DNA of 64,000 nucleotides from Terfezia claveryi (taxonomy: Eukaryota; Ascomycota; Pezizomycetes; Pezizales; Pezizaceae), in contig WHUX01000169.1 in assembly GCA_015179025.1 (NCBI GenBank), forward strand, positions 1 to 64,000. Direction: 5' to 3'. The translations under genes were made by a program, and so were the position numbers. Of this stretch, positions 12,163-20,639 are shown one piece after another (the first letter of the stretch is position 1; every line of letters starts with the position of its first letter). The notes beneath the pieces are model-generated. The model saw only the letters and a list, made by a program, of their open reading frames with translations. It had not been told where the DNA came from and made no database searches.

Positions 12163-12760
12163 ATGCCTTCTCAACACAGCAGCACATGCTCGAAATCTCA
12201 GTCGGAGCGCTTGGTAGCATGGATGGAAGAGAATCAGGAAGAGCTACGAGGGAAACAAATAACATGGCATAAGCTTGTTAAAGAACAGGTATACTCAAAT
12301 GATGAGCATATCACGGTCAAAAAAATCACAGATAAAGCAACAAATATGAAGCGCTAAGGGTGGAGAGTTGAAGCTGAAACAATGAGGCTTCAATTAATGA
12401 GACTCCAATTAATGAGACTCTAGAGCGGATATGCGCATTTTTGGGCGGCTGGATGAAATATGGGAGTCACGTTTGAATGTGGTGCTTATTGGAGGCAGTG
12501 GATCTATTGCTTCGAGATCTCGAATGCCATCCCGAATAAGCTCCGAAATAAAATCCCTCCGAGATGCCCTCCCAAATATTCCTCCGAGATAGCCTCCCAT
12601 ATACCCTCTGAGGTACCCTCCCAAATACCCTCCGAAATACCTTCCTCTAGTTCTTCAAGCTCTGAAAGCCCTCCACCAGCATCAGCCAATATCTTAACAA
12701 CTTGCCAGAATGATGCTCGATGCATACGGAAAATGTTAAGAAATGCAGAATCGGGGTAGT
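12163..12760 (+). pseudogene. Broken Myb/SANT-like DNA-binding protein of transposon type
   Basis: The first 64 codons give an intact N-terminus (SQSERLVAWMEENQEELRG, ITWHKLVKEQVY, HITVKKITDKATNMKR). This resembles the trihelix/Myb-like DNA-binding domain of fungal repeat-associated proteins. A TAA follows at 12355-12357. The reading then continues in other frames with RICAFLGRLDEIWESR and a Pro/Ser/Ile-rich repeated stretch (IPSEVPSQIPSEIPSSSSS) up to about 12755, so there is at least one nonsense change and frameshifts. Family assignment comes from memory of similar fungal ORFs and not from a search. Confidence 0.55.
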
Positions 12761-12793
12761 CTTGAATATAGTCTCAAGGATACTAACATTATG

Positions 12794-12829
12794 CTGTCGT
12801 GCACTGTCGTGCACTGTCGTGCACTGTCG
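12794..12829. repeat. 10-bp tandem repeat, about 3.5 copies
   Basis: CTGTCGTGCA is repeated head to tail and is followed by CTGTCGC. It lies just after the broken DNA-binding gene. Confidence 0.85.
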
Positions 12830-13516
12830 CGAAGAGTCGGAAATTATAATATTTTGCATAACAAGCAAGTCCTCAATATCTTCTTTATAGTCATCTTCTT
12901 CTTTCTGATGAGGATGCTAATGCATAGGCATAAGCAAGACTTTCAACTTCAGTCTCAATATCTTGCAGAGCTTGAGCTTTTCCTGATGTTCGAGGCATGT
13001 GGTGGGTGATGTATGATAATTTGCTTACAGGATATTGTTTTTTATCTAGTCTGGTTGGCACAAATTTTTATCGGTCAATTGTTCTACTGCTTTTGGCTAG
13101 TATGTGGCTTGCGCTAAAAAAACCCGTACATGATACAGTGGCACGAGACTAATGATACGGTATATACAGAAAACTTATTGACAACCGCTAGGTAGTGGTG
13201 CATGAACGGACGCTCATCTACGTACTACTGAAAGTATTATCACCCTGCTAAATTCTACACCGAGGCCATCATTTTATCTAATATTGCTTATCAATTGGTC
13301 AGTTTATTATCATTTAGATTGTACCATATTGTTTGCGTTCCAATTTCCAATTGCAGCCTATACGAGCTATAACAGACTGTCAGAGGATTCATCGGAAGGT
13401 TGGGTGGTTGGTTACTTAATGTATGTATGTATAAAACCGATCATCTCCCACTCCTTCTGCGGATACAGGGCTCACCATCCGTTTGAGATATAGAGTGGTT
13501 CAACTGAAACACCAAG
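12830..13516. other. Upstream region of kynurenine 3-monooxygenase
   Basis: No coding evidence. It contains the motif TAGTCTGGTTGGCAC at 13047-13061, which recurs elsewhere in the window. The last 200 bp presumably hold the promoter of the gene at 13517. Confidence 0.4.
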
Positions 13517-15357
13517 ATGACCTCTACCAAAGCAACATCAACTGGCGATAGCCCGGGCAACAGCACTCCCCAGCAGCAGAAGAAGGCAGTGATTATTGGT
13601 GGTGGGCCAGTGGGAAGTCTTGCAGCTCTGTATTTCTCAAAATCAAATTGGGATGTGGAGGTTTATGAGCTTCGACCAGGTGAGTGATATCACGCCGTTG
13701 AGTGGGAAGATACCTACTGCGCTTGCCACCTCAATGTGCCCACGCTCCGTGGCTTACAGTGGTCGTTGTCTTTTCAAAAGACCCCAGGAGGTGCGGCACA
13801 CAAGCCCTGGACAAAAAGTCCATCAATTTAGCGATCTCAGAGAGAGGGCTCAACAGCTTGAAGGTCATTGACCCGCTGTTGCTGGAGGAGGTCATGAAGG
13901 AGACGGTTCCCATGACGGGGAGGTGTATTCATCCAGGCAAGAACGATTTCAAGGGGAATGGTGGAGGGGAGAGTCAGGCATATGATATTCATGGACGGGT
14001 ATGGTTTGTCTCGATTTAGCTCCCAGGACACTGCATGTTCTAACATGTTGCTAGTTCATTCGCTCTGCGGACAGAGGTCGCCTGAATAACATACTCCTAG
14101 ATTGGATAGAGAGGCAACCTAACGTCAAGATAATCTTTGAGACCGCGCTCAAGAGACTTGACCTAGATAAGAAAGATGCAGAATTTGAGAAACGGTATGA
14201 CGCTGTTGTTAATTTCCTGTACTTAAAATTTGAAGGGCTTATAGCATCATACTCTATAGAAGTACGAAAGAGACAATAACGGTACATGCGGATTTTTTTC
14301 TCGGTAGCGATGGCGCCCATAGCCAAGCAAGGAGGTTTTTGCAGAGATATACTTTGTAAGTACGCATGTTTCCAGTTTTTGTTAGTTAGCTCATACCGAT
14401 ATGTTATTCCTCAGGATGGATTATGAACAGGTTTATATCGATACACTATGGAAAGAGTTGGAGATTCTCCCAGAAGAGGGGACTGGAGACTTCAGGATTG
14501 ATGGCAACCATCTCCACATATGGCCTCGGAAGGACTTTATGTTCATTGCTATACCCAGCCCAGTGCGTCCTACAAAGGAGTACATTCCATCAATTGGTGC
14601 ACTGACAATGCCATAGGACAAAACTTTTACATGCACGTTATTCATGCCTGAGCGTTTCTTTGACGAAATCGGTCATACAGGAGAAGGCTTGCTAGCCTTT
14701 TTCAACAGGCACTTCCCAGATGTGATTCCGCTTATTGGAGAGGAGAAACTTATAACGGATTATTTCAGGAACTCGAAGCTTCCATTGATATCCATCAAGG
14801 TACGGCCTCCTGCCTAACTTACCGCAGACCTCTTACTGACGTTCGCCTCGCCTTCTCCCAAGTGCTCTCCCTACCACTACAAGGACACCTGCGCCATCGT
14901 TGGAGACGCCGCCCACGCCATGGTACCCTTCTATGGGCAAGGCATGAACGCCGGCTTCGAAGACATCCGCGTCCTATTCGAGCATATTTCGGCACACCCT
15001 GACAACCTCTCTCTTGCCCTCTCCAACTACTCCACAGAGAGGAAAGCCGATGCACACACAATCAATGAACTAGCTATGAGGAACTATATTGAAATGAGGG
15101 ATAATGTTACGAGTAGATTATATAAATTTAGGAAGGCAACTGAAGAGCTCATGTATGCATATGCACCATGGCTGGGGGTGAGGACATTGTATAGTTATGT
15201 GAGCTTTTCGAATGTGAGATATAGTGAGGTTGTGAGGAGGGTTAGGTGGCAGCAGGGCGTCTTGGATAGAGTGGGGGAAATCCTGACGCTAGGGTGGATG
15301 TTGGGAGCGGCGGTCTTGGTGGGGAGGATGATGGGCAGAGGAGGTGGGTGGAGTTAA
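13517..15357 (+). CDS. BNA4: Kynurenine 3-monooxygenase (BNA4/KMO), 7 exons
   Basis: FAD-dependent hydroxylase that converts L-kynurenine to 3-hydroxykynurenine in the de novo NAD (kynurenine) pathway, on the mitochondrial outer membrane. I read join(13517-13679, 13781-13998, 14055-14194, 14260-14355, 14415-14562, 14617-14799, 14863-15357): 1443 nt, 480 residues, with every intron GT-AG and phases agreeing. The FAD dinucleotide site is [17 protein letters not shown], followed by [17 protein letters not shown] and the family hallmark [22 protein letters not shown] are present. The second FAD contact is FLGSDGAHS and [24 protein letters not shown]-terminal hydrophobic segment ([16 protein letters not shown]) fits the membrane anchor. 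No frame damage was seen. It is the last intact host gene before the repeat region. Confidence 0.96.
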
Positions 15358-15751
15358 CAAGGAGTGGATTAGGGGTGGTGAGGAGGTGGTTGAAGCAATA
15401 GATGGTGTAGTCTGGTTTAGATGGTGATGGTACGGGAGGAAGAATATGCATAGTGGCGGGAGTTCCACCACTAATTATGTATGACACATTAAGGTACAAA
15501 ATATGTAGTATTTGGTTCGAATGTATTTTTTGTGACAATGATGATGTTTTCGTTTCTAATCTGGTTGGATTAGTCTGGTTGGCACGCCCCTCGGTAGCAA
15601 GCAGCCGAGCCAGGGCAGTTGAGACACCCACCACCACCGCTACCACCACTACCATCACCACCGACAACGGCAGGGGGACCCTAAAAGCCACGATGGAAAG
15701 GAGAAGATACCCAGTGCGGCGGAGTTAGAACAGAGATCAAGGCATTATTTG

Positions 15752-16000
15752 ATGTCTAATCCATCGGGAAAGGATGAGGTAAAGATGTTGCAGCCACTGG
15801 CAGATAAATTGCAGGAGTATATGACGGGGAAACTGGAGCAGAGGCTGATTACTGCGGTTGGTATTCCTATGCGGTGGGGGGCTTTTGGGTTGGGAAAGTT
15901 TGGGGTAGAGAGCCGATGTATTTTCTTTGGGGGGATAGATGTGAAGGATATGGGACAGTTTATGTTGTGGGGGGACACAGCCAGTGCCGAAGTTTGGTGA
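15752..16000 (+). CDS. Small unrecognised ORF
   Basis: An open frame of about 82 codons (MSNPSGKDEVKMLQPLADKLQEYMTGKLEQRLI...) with an amphipathic first half and a Gly/Phe-rich second half. I do not recognise the product, see no splice partners, and it sits between KMO and a decayed gene fragment. It may be a remnant or chance. Confidence 0.2.
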   Translation: MSNPSGKDEVKMLQPLADKLQEYMTGKLEQRLITAVGIPMRWGAFGLGKFGVESRCIFFGGIDVKDMGQFMLWGDTASAEVW

Positions 16001-16029
16001 GTTAGATTTAGAATGGGGGATTAAATACG

Positions 16030-16505
16030 GGGGCGAATTTGAAAGAGATGGTAGCTCTCGGCCTTGATCGTGCTTGGGTGGGTATTTCTTCCATTTAAAA
16101 GATTCTCCACAATCTCATCATCCACATCTGCTAACTTCTCAATTAATATTTTCCGTTTCTTCTCCACAAGCTCTCTGACGTCTGTCGGGATTGTCGAACT
16201 CAATGGCATTAACCGGGTCCCTCGTTATATATAGGTAGCCTTCATCCTGATGAGGTCCACTACATCGCTCTGCCGCAATCCTAAGTTCCTGATTATTAAT
16301 CTGACCAACCGCCTTCCACGGATTCGCACCAATCGGGTCCACCTTATTAAAAAACCTCGGCACATTATGCCACTTCATCTGCCTATCCACCGTCGTAGTC
16401 TCCCGACTCCGCGCAGTGAACCATCACCGCCCCACCCAACACCCTCAATGCACGTTCGACTTGTGAAATCGATATGTCCAGGAGTATTGATCAAATTGAT
16501 CTGAA
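16030..16505 (-). pseudogene. Fragment of mitochondrial translation elongation factor G (MEF1-like)
   Basis: Reading the minus strand across frames gives, in EF-G order: INLINTPGHIDFT (the switch-II DTPGH box with Asp to Asn), [45 protein letters not shown] (the NKxD guanine-specificity box), [23 protein letters not shown] and SFKFAPVF. At least two frameshifts and a nonsense change break it. Only about 160 of the roughly 780 residues expected of MEF1 remain, and neither end is a natural terminus. The upstream end meets the dispersed repeat at 16533. It is a dead, partial copy; the functional gene should be elsewhere. Confidence 0.8.
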
Positions 16506-16532
16506 CCTTTTATTTAATTAATTTACAAGGTA

Positions 16533-17134
16533 ACTGAGGTTGACGATGATATAGTCCCCCTGATTTGGCAATGATCACTACTTGGGCAAAGATGATAGCT
16601 AGTTGTATTTAATGGCTTATATAAGCTTGCCATTTCATAGAAAAATTCAAAAAAGATACTTATATCAGTCAAAAAGGTAAAACGAGTTGCTCCAGTTTAC
16701 TATACTCTAAGCGCCATCACACTACTTCTTAGGTCATCCTCATTATAGACTTGTGGTTTGGTAGAGATATAGTAAACTGAAGCATTAAGGAATGGATACC
16801 CGACAACCCTGCTCTCTCGTCCTTCCAATAATATTAAGGTAATTAACTTCTTGCCTCCTCTAGGATTCAAACTTGGGCCCTCAATAAGTAAACATAACTG
16901 TAAAGTAAAGAACTTACCACTGCATTATGTACTACTGTCAGTTTCAAACACCAAAGTGCTGCATTCTACTGAGACTCTTAACTTTTTCCACTTGTCAATT
17001 CAATTGTAGAGATAGGAAATATACAGTATACAAAGATAATAGTTATATTAAAGTTATAACTGCAGATTTCTTCCATCTACTTGTCAATTCAATTGTAGAG
17101 ACAAGGAAATATATAGTGCATAAAAGATGATAGT
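16533..17134 (+). repeat. Dispersed repeat, copy 1 (inverted copy at 45.79-46.20 kb)
   Basis: Blocks shared with the reverse complement of 45790-46200 include ACAAGGTAACTGAGGTTGAC, GGTTTGGTRGAGATATAGT, ATTAAGGAATGGATACCCGA, CTACTGTCAGTTTCAAACAC and CAATTCAATTGTAGAGA, in the same order. The distal end of both copies is a short tandem tail of AGAGACAGGAAACATACAG-like units. It abuts the LTR of element A at 17135. Confidence 0.75.
16812..16930 (-). repeat. Candidate tRNA-like (SINE-type) insert inside the dispersed repeat
   Basis: About 115 bp are present here but absent from the other copy of the repeat. The minus strand contains AAGTTTGAATCC, close to the pol III B box (GGTTCGANTCC), and an ATGCAGTGGTAAGT segment about 50 bp upstream that could be an A box. 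It lacks a full cloverleaf, so I do not call a tRNA. The opposite reading, a deletion in the other copy, is possible. Confidence 0.35.
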
Positions 17135-17660
17135 TGTCATAACTGTCCTTGCCTAGCCGGGTTTGAGAGTCAGACGAAATTCCGTCCAACTCTCGTTATT
17201 GTTGATTGATATCGTTGTTATCTCTGTTCCTAAGATAAGGGGTCTCGGGAACCTTATTCCTTCCGGTGGCCTTGGCCAGGAAGGAAGCCTGTATATATAG
17301 CTTCCTCTCTCCACCCTCTCGTTGGATCCCCATCCAACGTCTTGTATACCCAATACAGGACCTTGCTTCTCCCAGCGCTTGTGCATCTCCCTTGTGCACC
17401 TCCTTGTCTCGTGAACAGTTCTGCAGCACAGCTGCCTCCCTCCGATACATACGGCAACCACTTCTGCGTGTCTCTTGTCTTTGCCTCTTGCCTCCTGCCC
17501 TTGCCTCGTCCCAGCCTTCCCCGGTCACACACGTAGCGTTCCTACGTATGTGTTACTCTAGCCTTTCCCCAGATCACACACGTAGTGCTCCTACGTGTGC
17601 GATTCCCCCTTGCCACTGCCCCGGTGTACCCCTTGGTCGCCTTGTCCCTAGAGCTGTCGT
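17135..17660 (+). mobile_element. 5' LTR and leader of Ty3-type element A
   Basis: Begins TGTCATAACTG. The same start (TGTCACAACTG) and the following features recur in the degenerate copy A' at 34110. These are a TATATATA segment near 17290, TTGGATCCCCATCCAACGTC, the phrase TGTATACCCAATACAGGACC, and CACGTAG...CTACGTG inverted repeats at 17525-17552 and 17574-17602. The exact LTR end and a tRNA primer site could not be fixed. No matching 3' LTR exists, because the element is cut at 19317. Confidence 0.65.
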
Positions 17661-17666
17661 TATACT

Positions 17667-18947
17667 ATGTTGGATCACCCTGATCAACCGGTATGCTCAA
17701 TAGCTGCCCAAGACACCACTCCCGCACTCGCAGCCAGATTTCGAGCCTGGCAAGCTCTACCCATTCCCATGAATCAGGCCGATTTCGGCAGTTATTGTCA
17801 GACCATTATCGATATATACCTGGCGGCAGATGCCTTAGGCCAACGACTGGAATCGGCCATACATGAAGGACAACAAAAACAGACTAGGGCCAATGACGAA
17901 ATCACAATACTTACCGAAGACCTCCTCTCATGCCAGGCCGACCTCGCCTCCTGCCAAAACAACTTCGTGACCGCCCAGAATGACTTAGTCAACGAAAGAA
18001 GAACCATTCAGACCCTGAATAGGGCCCTGGACATGATCGAATTCCAAACAGCCCCAGCACCCCAAGCATTCTAGACACCCAAAACCCAAGATCTCCCTAC
18101 CCCGCCAAAGTTCAATGGTGATAGGACTCGCCTGAAAGCCTGGAAAAATTCCATCAAAATCAAACTAACTGGGGATGCTGCAAAATTCCTTACTGTTCAG
18201 CACCGATTAGCTTATGTATATGGCCTATTGGAGGGCAGAGCTTTGGACCAGGTCCAACCCTATGTGCTTGATGACCGCTTCAACCTCCCTGATATTGCTG
18301 CTCTGCTCACAATCCTCGACCATGCCTTCGGAGACCCAGATCCCGTAGGTACGGCAACTCGCACTCTCCGAGCACTAAAACAGAAGGGCCATGACCTCTC
18401 AATATACGTGGCAGAATTCTTAAGGCTGGCAGCAGAGGTGGAGTGGAATGATCGGGTGAAGCTGGAACAGTTCGAGGAAGGCCTCAATATTGAGCTCAAA
18501 CAGGCCCTCCTCCAATCTCCAGATGTTAAAACTTTGGATGAATTCATTGATCAGGCATCCAAGATGGAGCAAAAGATGGCTAGGTTGAGAGTCCAGGTCA
18601 GCGCCCCCAGTACCTATCAGCCTCCTGTTAAAATCCAGCACCCCCAGCAACAAACTCAACCCCAGAACCCTAGCCCTCAGACCCAAGCTACAGCCAATAA
18701 GCCAGCCCACCCATCTCTGGTGGCGGGTGGCACCACCCCCATGGATTTATCATCGGGAAGGCCCCGCCTGACACAAGAAGAGAGGGAACGTCGCCGCAAC
18801 AATGGGTTGTGCATTGCCTGTAGGAAAGGGGACCACTTCATCGTGGCATGTCCCCTCCACAAAAACCACTCGATGGCTACCCACACCATCTCTGAGTCCA
18901 GGATCGAAGAGGTGGATGAGTCGGGAAAAACCCTGTCCCTTGCATAG
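17667..18947 (+). pseudogene. Gag of element A (Ty3-type), one in-frame stop
   Basis: Capsid/nucleocapsid polyprotein of an LTR retrotransposon. A single frame runs from ATG 17667 to TAG 18945 except for one TAG at 18072-18074. The N-terminal part (about 135 codons) is helical with coiled-coil character. The middle has the retrotransposon gag pattern (FNGDRTRLKAWKNSI, YVYGLLEGRALDQVQPYV, LRALKQKGHDLSIYVAEF). A Pro/Gln-rich linker follows, then a CCHC zinc knuckle CIACRKGDHFIVAC. The gag stop is embedded in a frameshift stem-loop (see 18923-18968). Apart from the single TAG the frame is undamaged, which contrasts with the heavily mutated relative at 34.7-35.9 kb. Confidence 0.85.
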
Positions 18948-18968
18948 TCGCTGACATTAGCAAGGGAC
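18923..18968 (+). promoter_or_regulatory. -1 programmed ribosomal frameshift signal, element A
   Basis: The heptamer GGGAAAA (18923-18929) lies in gag phase as G GGA AAA, the X XXY YYZ form. Five nucleotides later, GTCCCTTGC (18935-18943) pairs perfectly with GCAAGGGAC (18960-18968) around a 16-nt loop that includes the gag TAG. A -1 shift enters exactly the frame of the protease ORF, which is open through this point. The heptamer is conserved in A' at 35840-35846. Confidence 0.85.
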
Positions 18969-19317
18969 CTATTCTGGGTCATTTGTATTTGTCATCTTTC
19001 TCTGTTCCTGCATTTATGTCTGTTGACGAATCTCACTTGTTTGGCAAGCATTTTGTAGTACCAATAACTGTTAAATTCAATGGTAAAACAGTGGTAACAT
19101 CAGCTCTCATAGATTGCGGTGCTTCAGGAATAGCCTTCATTGATCAGACCTTTGTCAGTAAAAATTCGATACCAACAGCCAAGCTAAAGACCCCCCGCCT
19201 TCTTGATATCATTGATGGCCAACCTATCTCTTCCGGAGCTATTACCGACCTCGCATGCCTACCTAGTACCATTGGAGACCATTCGGAAAGCCTCCCCATG
19301 TTTGTAACCAAGCTCAA
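18929..19317 (+). pseudogene. Aspartic protease (start of pol) of element A, truncated
   Basis: The pol frame reached by -1 frameshifting encodes SVDESHLFGKHFVVPI and the protease active site ALIDCGASGIAFID (DxGA form, with Cys after the catalytic Asp), then ISSGAITDLACLPSTIG and LPMFVTKLN. The A' copy continues from there with a [VI]VLRIPWL segment. Here the homology stops at 19317, immediately before the LTR of element B (19318), and the rest of pol is not found after B. Active-site residues are intact, but the element cannot be functional. Confidence 0.8.
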
Positions 19318-20516
19318 TGTTATGGACGGAGGTTGGAAGGTAATTCCCGCGTCGATGTGGTAAACAACGACTTATTCTGGTTCAGGGTATCACCTGCGAT
19401 CGCAGGTGATGGACGCGAGTGTCGAGGTATTGCACACGTGGGGAGCTCTACGTGTGTGATCAGGTGTCTAGGGACTTCGGGCGAAACCAAAGTCGAGCGA
19501 GGTATTGAGGTCGAGATCAAGAAGGCGAGGTAGTCTGAGCTACACTCAAGAACAGTGGTGCAGATATATTCGTATAACAACTAGGTACAGGAAGGTAGAC
19601 AAGTTGTTGCGTGGAGAGGAAAGAAACAGAACACAGGCGGCAAGGACAGGCTTCTTTTATAGAGATTCCGTCTCCATCTCGAACAACACCCTTTTGGCTA
19701 ATACAACAGTCTAGACAAATTATATCATCAGCATAATGGAAGAAGGATACGCAAGCACAAGCATGCAAACCGACTAATGGAAGAAGGACACGCAAGCCAG
19801 CTCATGGATACACGGATCCTGTAAAATCGTCGAGAACGAGGCGTCTGGCAATAACGGATAACAAGCATGCAAACCGACTAACAGAAGATGAACGCGCAAG
19901 CCAGCTCATGGATACACGGATCCTGTGAGATCATCGAGAACGAGGCGTCTGGCAAATAACGGATAATGCTAGTACGAACAGAAGGCCTGAAGAATTGTAC
20001 ATAAGCGAAGGTGAAATTTCTGATAAGCTAAGGAAAGAGTTTTGAGCAAGAGGAGGTGGTTCCCAATCTGAGAGTCATGCCAGTTTTGGTTCGACTTCTC
20101 AAATAAGGTTTGGGTCAAATAAGGTTCGAGGTTTTCCAGGGTAGTTCCTAGTTTGAGAGTCGTGCCAGTTTTGGTTCGACTCTCAAATATCAACCCATAA
20201 GCGAGCGACTAGGACTTCCGGGATGCGGTCGGATATCGGCTAGCCAGGAGAGGCAGGGTCGAGAACATAGTCACGTGATATTCTTTAGCAAGTGCGTGGG
20301 TTGCCAGCGATATCACTCAGGGTCATGGTCATGGTGCAAGGGCAAGGGCGAAGCCTAGACTTCCAGGTGACGGGGATCCAGTAAGTATATTGGTTACTGG
20401 CGATACAAATGGTATCGGCGGTATAAGATCTGGGTGTTCATATGGTCGGTATTGGCAAGTGCGTGGGTTGCCAGTGTTACCGGGGTCAGGATCGTGATTC
20501 GGGAGGGTTCGTAACA
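19318..20516 (-). repeat. LTR of element B (3' LTR)
   Basis: 1199 bp, starts TGTTATGGACGG and ends GGGTTCGTAACA. It contains a 22-bp perfect palindrome at 19389-19410 (ATCACCTGCG / CGCAGGTGAT), an inverted CACACGTGG...CTACGTGTG pair around 19430-19460, and a tandem duplication of a roughly 90-bp unit (AAGCATGCAAACCGACTAA...) at about 19740-19970. Confidence 0.9.
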
Positions 20517-20639
20517 GTAGCTCCCTCTTCCAAGGATGAGCTCCTGCGAATCCAAGGCAGGATACCAAGTTCAAATTCCACTCATTTAGGTAGAGTGCGA
20601 GGACGTGGTTTTGAGGGGTATGCAGTGTGGAATTTTTTA

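Noticed and set aside
13596..14019. Alternative ORFs within KMO (for example 13702-14019)
   Set aside because: They read through introns. The spliced model gives the complete family motifs in a single frame.
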